Position numbers and translations under genes: made by a program. Below the pieces are notes generated by a model. That model was not told where the DNA came from. It searched no databases and worked only from the letters and a program-made list of their open reading frames with translations. This document shows, in pieces, positions 8,193 through 16,867 of a stretch of 33,420 nt of DNA (positions are counted from its first letter, which is position 1; each line of letters begins with the position of its first letter). The DNA is from a virus. The stretch lies in the IMG/VR virus record IMGVR_UViG_3300046007_005090, positions 1-33,420 of that record, one strand, 5' to 3'.

Positions 8193-8454
8193 GTACTATC
8201 TTAGTGAACTAACTGTTTTCAATGATGCAGACGACAAGGAATTCGAAGAAGAAGAGAGCGAGGCCGAGCGATATTTGGAAAAGGATTTAATGAGTAAGTA
8301 TTTTATATTCAAAGGCGTTGCGAATGGCAACGTTGGAGAATTCATGAAGTTGTATTATGAAATCTCAAGACTCGATGTAATTCAAATGTACGCCTTCAAT
8401 ATCACGTACAAAAAAGAACAATATAACGCGGAGCGCCGACGCCATGGCAGATGA
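8158..8454 (+). CDS. Tail assembly chaperone, T-like part made by frameshift (G-T fusion)
   Basis: This frame has no credible start of its own. Upstream of 8150 it is a shadow of the G-like gene, and the next ATG (8290) would cut off much of it. The G frame reads TTT TTT CGT at 8151-8159. The T frame reads TTT TTC GTT from 8152. A +1 slip (or -2 slip) on the T6 run joins them. With a +1 slip after the second TTT the fusion would be 252 residues: 154 from G plus 98 from this frame. The T part is very acidic (EFEEEESEAERYLEKD) and overlaps the tape measure start by 11 bases. Confidence 0.75.
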   Translation, partial: VRQFANESELVEYYLSELTVFNDADDKEFEEEESEAERYLEKDLMSKYFIFKGVANGNVGEFMKLYYEISRLDVIQMYAFNITYKKEQYNAERRRHGR

Positions 8455-11400
8455 TATAAAAGTAAAACTTGGGCTTGATGTAGGAGAATTTTTCAATGGT
8501 CTGAATAAAGTCACTACCGAACTTAATCAAATGCAAAATGAGTCCAAACAGACTGAACAAGCATTTGATAAAATGGTTGATATAGATACAGCTGGAGCCG
8601 TTGCAGATGTAAACAAGCTATCTACGGCAATTGATGACGTTGGTGATTCTGCAGGCGGTCTTAGTGGCGTATTTGAAGGCCTAAAAGGCGGTATAGGTGA
8701 TGCTCTTAGTGGTGGCTTGATTGGAGGGCTTGTAGGTGGTGGTTTAGCCGCTGGGATTGGTGCAATTGCCGATGGCTTTAGTTCAGTTATTGAGAGCGGG
8801 CGTGAATTAGTTGGAGCGCAAGGTGATTTACAAGCGGCGACAGGAGCTTCTGGTGCTGAATTTGAACAATTAAAGAAAAGTGCTGAAGATGCCTTTTTAG
8901 GTGGCGTTGGTGGAAGTCTTGCAGAAGCTACAAAAGCTATCGCAAATGCTAAAATTGTTTTGAAAGATGCTTTGCCAAATGAAGAAATAGGAACTTTTGT
9001 TAAAAATGCACAAGCACTAGGAACACTTTACGATAAGGATGTAAATGAAGTTGTTTCAAAATCTGCTCCATTTATTAGGCAATTTGGTCTTGATGGTCAA
9101 AAAGCATTTAATCTTATTGCTTTTGCTTCTAAAGAAGGGAAAACATCTCAAGACGATGTTCTTGATACGCTTGCGGAATATTCACAATTATTAAGTGAAG
9201 CGGGTTTCAGTGCTGAAGAATTCGCTGGACAAATGGCAGTCGCTGGACAAGAAGGTCTTTTTAATACGGATAAAATTGCAGATTCTATCAAAGAAGCGCA
9301 AATCAGGCTCAAAGCTGGGGACACTGCAAAAGCAATAACTGATTTACAGGCTTCTTTGCCTAAAGCTTTAGGTTCAACATTCAAAGAATTAGAAGGGCTT
9401 GCTTCTTCTGGTCAAATTTCAATTAAAGAATTTTTGCAACGTTCTGGAGGTGCTATTGAAGAAGCGTTTAGTGCTGGACAAATTTCAGATTCCCTACGCT
9501 CGCAATTGCAAGTTGCAATTGCAGGCACTCCAGCCGAAGATCTTGGAGCAGAAGCATATGCAAGGATGTTTAGTGCTCCAATTCCAGCTGATCAAATAGC
9601 AGCAAAAGCACTTGAAGCAGGAAAACAAGCACAAAATGCAGCTGGGCAATATTTGACTTTTGATGCTTTTACAAAAAAATTAGAACTTGCTTTTCAGCTT
9701 GTTTCTCAAAATATTGTAATTGCTTTAGATGGCGTATTCAAAACTTTATCTCCTATTATAGAATTCGTTTCTAATAATTTAGGAACGATTGGAATAATAA
9801 TTGGAACAATCACGGCAGCTTTTGCTGCTTATAATATTGTTGTTGGTTTAGGCACTGCAATTACAACGGCATATGCAGCGGTTCAAACTGCTCTAGGAGG
9901 CTCAATTACTCTTACAACCGTAGCTCAATATGCATGGAACCTAGCATTAAGTCTAAATCCAGTTGGGGCAGTTGTAGCAGCAGTTGCGGTTTTAGGAGCT
10001 GGAATATATGCTCTTACAGATGCTTTAAGTGTTTCAGCGGAAGAAACTAGAGTGCAATCAGAAGAAAACGTCAAACTTATTGAAACGCAAAAAAAAGCAA
10101 ATGAAGAACAAACCACAATGACAAAAGGCACTAAGTCAATGGCGGATGAATTTCTTAATTTAGCTAATAAGAAAAAACTTACATCAGCAGAAAGTGCACG
10201 TCTTAAAGATTTGACAAAAGATTTAAGCAAAGAATATCCAGATTTAGTAAAAAACACAAAAGATTACAAAGATAATCTTGATGGAGTAGAAGCAATTGCT
10301 AATCGTGCTGGTAGCAGTTTGCAAAGTTTAGCAGCAGAATCAGCAAGATTAGATCAGGCTTTATTGCAAGCAAATCAGACATTAAGTTTCGCAAAAAGAA
10401 ATGAAGCTATTGAAGAAGCAATTAAAACAACTAAAACTCTAGGTGTTACTACTGACACATATGGAGCAAATGCAATAAATGCTTTTGCTAATGCTTTATA
10501 TGCTGCAAAAACACAAGAACAAGCAACGGATGCTTATACAAAAGCAACTAAAGAACTAGCAAGTAATAGCAAAGCACTAACAGCCGTTCAAAGTGCATAC
10601 AATTCTCAAATTGCAGCCTTAAATGCATATAAGAAAACAGCCGAAACAGTTGTGGATACTAACAAAAAACTTACAGACACTACAACAAAGCCAAAAAGCG
10701 AAGCAAAAGAGCAAGCAAGCGATCTTGAAAAATTAAAAGAATTTTATAAGGATAAGCAAGAAGCTCAAAAAAATGATATTGAGCGAGAACTTGCAGACGA
10801 AAAAAATAAGTATGCAGATAAAAAAGTTTTAAGGGCTAAATTAGAAGCAGAAGCAAACACTGAATTGAGAAAATTTCTTAATGAGAGAATTGGCGGTATT
10901 AGTGATGCAAATACATTTCTTAAAGAATCTCAACTGACTGTCAAGATAACTCCTAGCAAAGCAAAAGGAGAAACCGTTGAGGATATTAATACCTTCTATA
11001 CTCAAGAAATTGTAAAATTGAGAAAAGGACTTGAAGTTGAAACAAAATATAAAATAGATATACCAACGTTCAAAGAACAACTAAAAGAAGTTGAAACAAT
11101 TTCAAAAGATTTTGCAGCAACAGCTGAAAAGTTAGTTCCTATTACAATATCTGGATCAAGTGAAGAACTTGCTCGAGTTCAACAAGATGTACTCAACTTT
11201 CAAGAATTTTTGAAAACGCAAAACTTAGAAATTGCACAACTTCAACAAGAAGCGCAAATAGCAGGTAATGAAGAAGCAGCACAAAAATTTGCAGAGGCTA
11301 TAAATAAGAATGTTCAAAGTATTAACTTACTTGAAAGTAGAGTCAAAACTTTTGCCGAAAAAACCAAAGAAGCACAAAAACAAAATACCCTTGAATATCA

Positions 11401-12379
11401 AATCCAAACAGCATTGCAGACAAGTTTCTTAGATGTTTTTAATTCTGAAAAGATACGCAAAGAAAAAGAAACAAACGAAGCAATACGAAAGGAACGACTT
11501 GGAGCTTTAGATGTTGAAGAAAATGATCTAAACAAGTCACTTGCAAAACGTGAAATAAGCGCAGAAGAATACGCTACAAAACTTGCTGAAATAAACAACA
11601 ATCGTGCAGATGTGGAAAGCAAAACAAACAAAGGCACCCTTGATAGGTTCAAAGAAGTTGCGGATGCAACTGCAGCTAGTGTTCTTAAATCACAAGGCGA
11701 CATCTTCAAAAAGAATGCTGAAAAGATGGAAGGAAACGAAAAGGTATTTAATGAATTCGTTGGTAATACACTCAATCAGTTTAGCGTTTTAGCAGCAAGT
11801 GGGGAAGCAACTTTAGCAGACTTTGGAGCCGCCGCTGCAAGCGCTGCTTTTGATGCTGTGGCCGCAATGATCCCGTCTTTTGTGACTGGGATTCTAGGAA
11901 GTTCTATAACAACATTAGGGCCTATCTTAGGGCCTTTAGCAGCTGCTTCGCTTACAGGCGTTCTATATGGTTTATTAGGTCTTGCAAGAAGCGCCGCTGG
12001 ATTCAAAGATGGTGTTGTAGGCTTAGATGGTGCAGGCACAGAAACAAGCGATTCTATACCCGCATGGCTTTCACGTGGTGAATCTGTAATTACAGCTCGT
12101 GCAACGAAAAACAACAAAGAAGAACTCGAATTCATGAATAGAACAGGCTTAAGCATTGCAGAGTTTTACAAAATGCGAATGCCGTCGACTTCTGTTAGCG
12201 TCACTCCAGATGGCGATTTGATTCGTGAAGTACGCAAATTACGTGAAGAAACTCGAGGTCTTGGCGTGCGCATTCAAAGAAACACAAGCGTAGAGGTATC
12301 TGGCGTGCTTACAGCGGATTCAAAAAGTATTAATGCACTGATTGTAGAACAAAAACGCCGTTCGGCTCGTAGAGGTTAA
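8444..12379 (+). CDS. Tape measure protein
   Basis: At 1311 residues this is the longest gene in the window. The tape measure protein sets tail length and fills the tube before DNA ejection. Residues about 88-110 are Gly-rich and hydrophobic, residues 447-478 and 505-525 contain membrane-type helices, and about 1140-1185 contain a further hydrophobic block. Between these the protein is Ala/Lys/Glu-rich and coiled-coil-like, with many EAQ/KEA repeats. At about 1.5 angstrom per residue the tail would be near 195 nm, an estimate from known phages. It follows the G/GT chaperone pair with an 11-base overlap. No peptidoglycan hydrolase domain is evident. Confidence 0.95.
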   Translation: MADDIKVKLGLDVGEFFNGLNKVTTELNQMQNESKQTEQAFDKMVDIDTAGAVADVNKLSTAIDDVGDSAGGLSGVFEGLKGGIGDALSGGLIGGLVGGGLAAGIGAIADGFSSVIESGRELVGAQGDLQAATGASGAEFEQLKKSAEDAFLGGVGGSLAEATKAIANAKIVLKDALPNEEIGTFVKNAQALGTLYDKDVNEVVSKSAPFIRQFGLDGQKAFNLIAFASKEGKTSQDDVLDTLAEYSQLLSEAGFSAEEFAGQMAVAGQEGLFNTDKIADSIKEAQIRLKAGDTAKAITDLQASLPKALGSTFKELEGLASSGQISIKEFLQRSGGAIEEAFSAGQISDSLRSQLQVAIAGTPAEDLGAEAYARMFSAPIPADQIAAKALEAGKQAQNAAGQYLTFDAFTKKLELAFQLVSQNIVIALDGVFKTLSPIIEFVSNNLGTIGIIIGTITAAFAAYNIVVGLGTAITTAYAAVQTALGGSITLTTVAQYAWNLALSLNPVGAVVAAVAVLGAGIYALTDALSVSAEETRVQSEENVKLIETQKKANEEQTTMTKGTKSMADEFLNLANKKKLTSAESARLKDLTKDLSKEYPDLVKNTKDYKDNLDGVEAIANRAGSSLQSLAAESARLDQALLQANQTLSFAKRNEAIEEAIKTTKTLGVTTDTYGANAINAFANALYAAKTQEQATDAYTKATKELASNSKALTAVQSAYNSQIAALNAYKKTAETVVDTNKKLTDTTTKPKSEAKEQASDLEKLKEFYKDKQEAQKNDIERELADEKNKYADKKVLRAKLEAEANTELRKFLNERIGGISDANTFLKESQLTVKITPSKAKGETVEDINTFYTQEIVKLRKGLEVETKYKIDIPTFKEQLKEVETISKDFAATAEKLVPITISGSSEELARVQQDVLNFQEFLKTQNLEIAQLQQEAQIAGNEEAAQKFAEAINKNVQSINLLESRVKTFAEKTKEAQKQNTLEYQIQTALQTSFLDVFNSEKIRKEKETNEAIRKERLGALDVEENDLNKSLAKREISAEEYATKLAEINNNRADVESKTNKGTLDRFKEVADATAASVLKSQGDIFKKNAEKMEGNEKVFNEFVGNTLNQFSVLAASGEATLADFGAAAASAAFDAVAAMIPSFVTGILGSSITTLGPILGPLAAASLTGVLYGLLGLARSAAGFKDGVVGLDGAGTETSDSIPAWLSRGESVITARATKNNKEELEFMNRTGLSIAEFYKMRMPSTSVSVTPDGDLIREVRKLREETRGLGVRIQRNTSVEVSGVLTADSKSINALIVEQKRRSARRG

Positions 12380-12381
12380 TT

Positions 12382-12843
12382 ATGGCAAGATGGAAAGCAG
12401 TAATCGAAGGATGTGACTTGAGTAGTTTTACAGGTGCAACTTATAATGCAATTGCTTTTGATATTTTAGGTATATTCCCTACTTATGAAGTGGAATCCGA
12501 AACACAAACAGCTATGAACGGGACGCAAATAGGACGGCGTAAATTTAGAACAGTACTTGAAATAGAATGTATTCCGTTTAGCACATGGGATTATCAAAGA
12601 ACTACAACAACAGAGGCTACAAAGTATCTTATTGATAATGTTTTAAGCAAGGCTTTTTGTAGAATTAAAGCGGCAAATCCACCAACTGAAAAATTGCCAG
12701 ACCGTTACTCTGATTCTACAAATTTTCCATTGACAACAGGTTTATTGCCGTTTAACTTTGCAAAATGCGATATAAGTATGTCAAAAGAATGGGCTTCTGG
12801 AAATGAAAAATTAATACTCACTTGTTATTCAAAGACTTTATAA
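12382..12843 (+). CDS. Tail protein of unknown function, probably distal tail
   Basis: This 153-residue protein starts two bases after the tape measure stop. It is mostly beta-type with no signal peptide or membrane segment. Genes in this place in siphoviruses often encode the distal tail or a tail-tip connector, and that is the most likely role, but no motif confirms it. Its stop overlaps the next ATG (TAATG), so the two genes are coupled. Confidence 0.5.
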   Translation: MARWKAVIEGCDLSSFTGATYNAIAFDILGIFPTYEVESETQTAMNGTQIGRRKFRTVLEIECIPFSTWDYQRTTTTEATKYLIDNVLSKAFCRIKAANPPTEKLPDRYSDSTNFPLTTGLLPFNFAKCDISMSKEWASGNEKLILTCYSKTL

Positions 12844-14759
12844 TGGCAATACTAAATAAATATTACACGACGTGGACAAGTGACGATTCTCAATTGTATA
12901 AACTTGAGATAATACCATCGCACACGGCAAACGATGCTCAAGACACTCTTACAAGTGGATTTGTTGAAACTCAATTGCCAGATGATTTCTTACTAAGAGA
13001 CATGACTTTTGAAGCGTCACTTGGTGACATTCCTTTAGGTATTGCAACTCAAACATTGAAAATTAATTTCAATATTGGAGCGGATGGAACAGACACTATA
13101 AATTACAGTGTTTTACGTAATAAGTTATTAAGAGGTACAGATTCGACTTGTCAGCCTATAGATAGTGGCGGTTCAATCATAGGACTTGAAGCTGATTTTG
13201 GTTTTAAGTGTTTTAATACATTCATATTATCAAGAAGCGATGATTCTGGAGCTACTTATGTTCCTATCTTTATAGGCTGCCAGAAATTTGCAGCGGATAA
13301 TGAAATCGAACTGACTAAATTAAGCCCAGTAATTAAAATTAGTGTTGAAATTTACGATATAGGCCGTTGCATAGGTGAAATAATTAAGCCTAGAATATGG
13401 TTTTACTATCTAAGATGCAAACACGAGCTAGTAGACTACGGTACTCAATGCAGTTCATTGCAATATGAAGATAAAGAATATCATGATATGGAGATTGCAT
13501 ATCATTTTGGGCAACAGCCAAGTAATTATAATTACCTTTTATCATACTTTATGTATAATCAATTACTTGGTGGTTTAACATATAAAATACAAACAATACG
13601 CAGTTTATTTGTTAAAATGGATATAATGTATACTGATCACATGGTTAGCTTGCTTTGTTCGCCTTGTAACTTTTATTTTGATTTGTCAAATACTGTAGAT
13701 TTTTATACATTAAGCACCCCATCAATAGCAGGAACTATTCTTGATCAATTTGATGATGTTTGCATAGTGAGTGAAGTCAATGATTCAAAGTTCTTAGATT
13801 CAGATTATCCAAATATTTATGGTGATTGCATTGGTGGCATATTAAAGGATAAAGAAGGATTTGGTCAATTCACTAACTTTCATGAAGTCATTAATAGTAT
13901 TGCTGAAAACTTTATGCACAAAGGCACTCAAACTTATGGATACGGCGGGGGGTCTTATAGTGTTGAAGTGCTTATGGATTATATGCTTCCTCAATATAGC
14001 ACTAACTTTTCAGTACAGCAAAGCACCGTTTATGATAGTGTAAAATTCAAATTGTTTAATGAAACTCTAAATACTTGCAAAGCTGTTGTAAGTAATATAC
14101 AAGGCGATAGTGATACAACCGACTGGACTTATAACGAGCAAGCTACAAGCGGAGATAATTCAAAAGACTTAAAACTTTTATTTCATAATTTGCCATTGTT
14201 AACAAGTGGTTTCAAAAGAATTAACGATATTTTTAACCCACCACCACCAGAAAGAATAGCATATGATGCAAGTCAATACTATATAAGAAACACTATTAAT
14301 CCTGGTACTTTGTGTTATTTAAGTGAAGATGGTGAAGTTAGAAAAGTAGATACAAAATGTAGAATCAATTATCGATTTGCTACTCCTATAAGTAAATACA
14401 ATCAAATCAACAGAGATGAAACATTTGTTCAGCAAGTTATTACAGAACAACAAAATAATGGTTTACCTTATAATTTGTGTTATGCGATTGTATATACAAT
14501 GGCTCAACCTACTTTCAAAACTGTAGAATTTAGAACAACTTCAAAGCCAAATTCACAAAGCACTCTTAGAGGTATTGAACCAGTTAAATTTGGCAGGTCG
14601 GCTTCTATACTATACGGCAATCTTAATCAAATTCTTGGCGTTTGGGATCCAACAACGCCAGCAATATCTGTTTTAGGAACTGTAGTGAATTATAGTCTTG
14701 ATATTTGGAGCGGAATGGTAGATGCTAAACTAATTGCACATGGAGTCACAGTAACATAA
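12843..14759 (+). CDS. Large tail-tip or baseplate hub protein (putative), unrecognised
   Basis: This is a 638-residue protein from ATG 12843, coupled to the previous stop (TAATG). A start 21 bases upstream is in the preceding gene and is less likely. The N-terminal 180 residues are beta-rich. A segment with several cysteines (LRCKHELVDYGTQCSSLQ) lies near residue 190-210. The C-terminal half has long, polar, Tyr/Asn-rich stretches. Position and size suggest a tail hub, the role usually played by the Tal/gp27-like protein, but I cannot confirm it. No enzymatic motif is visible. Confidence 0.5.
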   Translation: MAILNKYYTTWTSDDSQLYKLEIIPSHTANDAQDTLTSGFVETQLPDDFLLRDMTFEASLGDIPLGIATQTLKINFNIGADGTDTINYSVLRNKLLRGTDSTCQPIDSGGSIIGLEADFGFKCFNTFILSRSDDSGATYVPIFIGCQKFAADNEIELTKLSPVIKISVEIYDIGRCIGEIIKPRIWFYYLRCKHELVDYGTQCSSLQYEDKEYHDMEIAYHFGQQPSNYNYLLSYFMYNQLLGGLTYKIQTIRSLFVKMDIMYTDHMVSLLCSPCNFYFDLSNTVDFYTLSTPSIAGTILDQFDDVCIVSEVNDSKFLDSDYPNIYGDCIGGILKDKEGFGQFTNFHEVINSIAENFMHKGTQTYGYGGGSYSVEVLMDYMLPQYSTNFSVQQSTVYDSVKFKLFNETLNTCKAVVSNIQGDSDTTDWTYNEQATSGDNSKDLKLLFHNLPLLTSGFKRINDIFNPPPPERIAYDASQYYIRNTINPGTLCYLSEDGEVRKVDTKCRINYRFATPISKYNQINRDETFVQQVITEQQNNGLPYNLCYAIVYTMAQPTFKTVEFRTTSKPNSQSTLRGIEPVKFGRSASILYGNLNQILGVWDPTTPAISVLGTVVNYSLDIWSGMVDAKLIAHGVTVT

Positions 14760-15502
14760 TGAAATTCAATGAACCAGTCACACCAAAAGGCATAGGCCGT
14801 AATCAAGTTGCATTCAATTTGCCAGTTAATGGTCAACTTATAAACATAATAGAGCAAGAAGAAGGCGATAGCACAACAGAAGTGAATATTCAAGAAGCCG
14901 TTTCACGTTCTGTAGGTTTAAGCCGTGTAATTGCTCACAGCGCCGCCTCGAGTGCTATTGCGAATAATTATGCTGAACCTTTTGGAATAGCTAAAATAAA
15001 AGATTTTACTATCAACCACGCTGGCCATTCAAATTGGAGTCAAGCAACGGTTACTTTTGAAACTAATAACGTTTTTAAATATGGTCCAGAAAATGCAAAT
15101 TATTTTTTATCTGCGGACGGTTCAACTATTAAAGTAAACCGTTCTGGATGGTATCAAGTGCAGGCCATGTTGTACATTGGTGATCATGCTGGTAATCATA
15201 TTTATATGTTAAAAGCATATCCAGAAGAACAAGTTGACGAAACTTTGCATGGTGGAGATTATTTAAAAACACAAGAACATCCTACTTTGCGCTTAACTCA
15301 ATTAGTGCCAGTTATTGGTTTTGATCTTTTTAGAGAAAATAAACCAAATATTGCAGCAAATGAAAGTGGAGGTTTCAAACTTGATCTTTTTATTTATGGT
15401 TTGAATCAAAACATAACAATTACCAATGCTAATTCTCAAATATGGCTGCAAGCTATATGGCTAGCACCATTAAGAAATTCAATCACATCTAACCCAGCTT
15501 AA
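14759..15502 (+). CDS. Virion protein with C1q/TNF-like jelly-roll domain (putative)
   Basis: This is a 247-residue protein. Its start overlaps the previous stop by one base. After an N-terminal linker (to about residue 110) the sequence reads FLSADGSTIKVNRSGWYQVQAMLYIGDH and ends with a strand-rich section (IWLQAIWLAPLRN). The pattern 'i-x-V-x-x-S-G-x-Y-x-V-x-a-x-l' is typical of C1q/TNF-like jelly-rolls used by phage tail-tip and head-decoration proteins to bind receptors or stabilise virions. The assignment is by pattern only. Confidence 0.5.
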   Translation: MKFNEPVTPKGIGRNQVAFNLPVNGQLINIIEQEEGDSTTEVNIQEAVSRSVGLSRVIAHSAASSAIANNYAEPFGIAKIKDFTINHAGHSNWSQATVTFETNNVFKYGPENANYFLSADGSTIKVNRSGWYQVQAMLYIGDHAGNHIYMLKAYPEEQVDETLHGGDYLKTQEHPTLRLTQLVPVIGFDLFRENKPNIAANESGGFKLDLFIYGLNQNITITNANSQIWLQAIWLAPLRNSITSNPA

Positions 15503-15506
15503 TAAT

Positions 15507-15998
15507 ATGGAATTCTACACAGGATTAACAGGCAAAGACACAGTCTTGCAAACTTTTGATTTTAGTACTCTTGATACCGCCGCTTATGCCAGTGGTGATA
15601 TATTGACAAGTTCAGCAATTGCAGTCAGTAGCGCCCGATATTTAGGCATGGGAGGCATTATTGAACGAATTATCCTTAAAGAAACTTCGTCTGGAACTCT
15701 TGCTTTGCCTGATCTAAGACTTTGGATCTTTGGCGATTCAATTACGCCAGCGGCTCGAAATAGTCCTCAAGCATTCATTAGTTCACAGCTTTCATTTTTA
15801 GTTGGTTATATCGACATTGCGGCGGGTTCTTGGGTAAATGGAGCAACAGGTGTTGCGGTAAACACAGTTACGCCAGCGTTGCACTTTGTTTGCCAGCCAA
15901 CTTCAAAGACTTTGTACATTGTACCTGAGTGCAAAAGCGCTGAAACCTATGCAAGTGGCGCTACAATTACAGGGCAAATCGTTATAACACGAAACTAA
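15507..15998 (+). CDS. Virion-associated protein, unknown
   Basis: This 163-residue beta-rich protein starts four bases after the previous gene. The sequence has a YASGDILTSSAIAVSSARY start, then GGIIERIILKET...LRLWIFGDS, and ends with SGATITGQIVITRN. This layout (a 'Y-A-x-G-D' start, a hydrophobic I-x-x-I-x-L strand and an F-G-D-like loop) recurs in phage structural proteins of unknown role. It is the last gene before the strong terminator at 16007, so it closes the virion operon. Confidence 0.55.
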   Translation: MEFYTGLTGKDTVLQTFDFSTLDTAAYASGDILTSSAIAVSSARYLGMGGIIERIILKETSSGTLALPDLRLWIFGDSITPAARNSPQAFISSQLSFLVGYIDIAAGSWVNGATGVAVNTVTPALHFVCQPTSKTLYIVPECKSAETYASGATITGQIVITRN

Positions 15999-16006
15999 AT
16001 AAAAAA

Positions 16007-16056
16007 ACCGCAAAGGGAAGAACTTTGCGGTCATAATTAGATTTTTACTTTTTAAT
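16007..16056 (+). terminator. Strong terminator closing the virion operon (bidirectional shape)
   Basis: A perfect 9-bp stem (ACCGCAAAG at 16007-16015 and CTTTGCGGT at 16023-16031) has a 7-base loop. A run of seven A bases precedes it and a T-rich tail follows (16041-16056). The flanking A run makes it look like a terminator on both strands. This fits the convergent end of the small minus-strand gene at 16186-16296. Confidence 0.85.
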
Positions 16057-16191
16057 CTTACAAAAAAGATTAATTAGTGATCGCAATATAAAAAAAAATC
16101 CAAACAAATCCCACTTTGTTCAGACTTTTTTTTGGCAATACTTAATATAACGTGAAAATATTAAGTAATTTATAATGCAAATATATTACTT
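16052..16191. promoter_or_regulatory. Cluster of inverted repeats in the gap between convergent genes
   Basis: Three clear inverted repeats lie here. The first has 8-bp arms TTAATCTT/AAGATTAA (16052-16059 and 16066-16073). The second has 10-bp perfect arms TACTTAATAT/ATATTAAGTA (16139-16148 and 16158-16167) with a 9-base spacer. A third, overlapping pair is AAGTAAT/ATTACTT (16163-16169 and 16185-16191). They may be protein-binding operators, minus-strand terminators or an origin element. No coding frame of note lies in 15999-16185. Confidence 0.45.
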
Positions 16192-16296
16192 TTGAACTTG
16201 TTCTGCAAGTGCTATTTTTTCGGCTTCTTCTTTTGACAAGCCTTCGCAATATTGCAAAATAGCAGCCCTTTCCTCATACAAATCTTGATTAAACAT
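16186..16296 (-). CDS. 36-aa microprotein, the only minus-strand gene
   Basis: Read on the minus strand, an ATG at 16296 opens a frame of 36 codons that stops at 16186. The protein is acidic and helical, with the core EERAAILQYCEGLSKEEAEK. The pattern 'ERAAI-x-x-Y-x-x-G-L-x-x-E-E-A-E' recurs in small proteins of Bacteroidota mobile elements, which is why I trust it despite its size. Its start codon overlaps that of the divergent + gene at 16295 in the sequence CATG. Its function is unknown. It is followed by inverted repeats and a bidirectional-looking terminator. Confidence 0.55.
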   Translation of the reverse strand: MFNQDLYEERAAILQYCEGLSKEEAEKIALAEQVQK

Positions 16297-16516
16297 GAAA
16301 ACTACCTATACTAAAGTAGATGGAAAAGTATTCTCTATATATTCTGATAAGTTCAATGATATTGAAGCGCTTCTTTTGGATGCAAATATACAACACATTG
16401 AATGCTTTTTTGTTACGCAAAGAGAAAAACATATGCTATGCAAATTATTTGAAAAAAAATATTATGTTCAAAACCTCGATTTTATGCGCTCTCTAAAGGT
16501 GTACAAAAAAAAATAA
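16295..16516 (+). CDS. Hypothetical 73-aa early protein
   Basis: This is a small, Lys-rich protein (MKTTYTKVDGKVFSIYSDKFND...). A possible mixed alpha/beta fold is visible, with a basic C-terminus (SLKVYKKK). There is no recognisable family. The ATG overlaps the start codon of the minus-strand microprotein, so the two genes either share a very compact control region or only one of them is translated. It lies just upstream of the first of the twin promoters. Confidence 0.5.
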   Translation: MKTTYTKVDGKVFSIYSDKFNDIEALLLDANIQHIECFFVTQREKHMLCKLFEKKYYVQNLDFMRSLKVYKKK

Positions 16517-16523
16517 AAAAAAG

Positions 16524-16566
16524 TTTTGCAAATGGTTAAATAATGCCGTATATTTGTATCAACAAA
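16524..16566 (+). promoter_or_regulatory. Bacteroidota-type promoter P1
   Basis: TTTG at 16525-16528 and TATATTTG at 16549-16556 are separated by 20 bases. This matches the Bacteroidota housekeeping consensus (TTTG at -33, TAnnTTTG at -7) exactly. A poly-A tract lies upstream. The predicted start is around 16562, giving a leader of about 40 bases before the ATG at 16601, with CGGAGAAAG in front of that ATG. Confidence 0.85.
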
Positions 16567-16600
16567 ATGACACAATAACAAACACACTCGGAGAAAGAAC

Positions 16601-16798
16601 ATGAAAACAGTATTAACAACATTACTTGGTAGAACAAAAAAAGTTGTACTTGCTAAAGAAACAAAATGGGGTATACATCCTTATTCATATTCTAATCATA
16701 AGCAAGCAGCAAAAAAAGTAGAAGAATTGAGAGCAATGGGCATTGAAGCTTGGTATAGTGAATTTGATCACGTTAAATATGTTTATGTAAAACAGTAA
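16601..16798 (+). CDS. Small basic protein of unknown function, driven by P1
   Basis: This 65-residue basic protein has a helical middle (YSNHKQAAKKVEELRAMGIEAWYSE) that looks like one alpha-beta unit in small phage accessory proteins. No family is recognised. It is the first gene after P1 and its leader ends with CGGAGAAAGAACATG, exactly the sequence in front of the next small gene. Early phage genes of this kind often inhibit host functions, but that is inference from position. Confidence 0.65.
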   Translation: MKTVLTTLLGRTKKVVLAKETKWGIHPYSYSNHKQAAKKVEELRAMGIEAWYSEFDHVKYVYVKQ

Positions 16799-16808
16799 TT
16801 AAAAAAAC

Positions 16809-16851
16809 TTTTGCAAATGGTTAAATAATATTATATTTTTGAATCAACAAA
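16809..16851 (+). promoter_or_regulatory. Bacteroidota-type promoter P2 (near copy of P1)
   Basis: TTTG at 16810-16813 and TATTTTTG at 16834-16841 are again separated by 20 bases. The 21 bases from 16809 to 16829 are identical to 16524-16544 in P1. ATCAACAAA downstream of the -7 box and CGGAGAAAGAACATG at the start codon are also identical. It looks like a duplicated promoter/leader cassette. Confidence 0.85.
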
Positions 16852-16867
16852 TAAACGGAGAAAGAAC

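Noticed and set aside
11398-12156. Two minus-strand frames of about 125 codons inside the tape measure gene
   Set aside because: They are shadows of the opposite strand. The + strand frame has the coding pattern of the tape measure, while the minus translations are Ser/Ala/Leu-rich with no motif.
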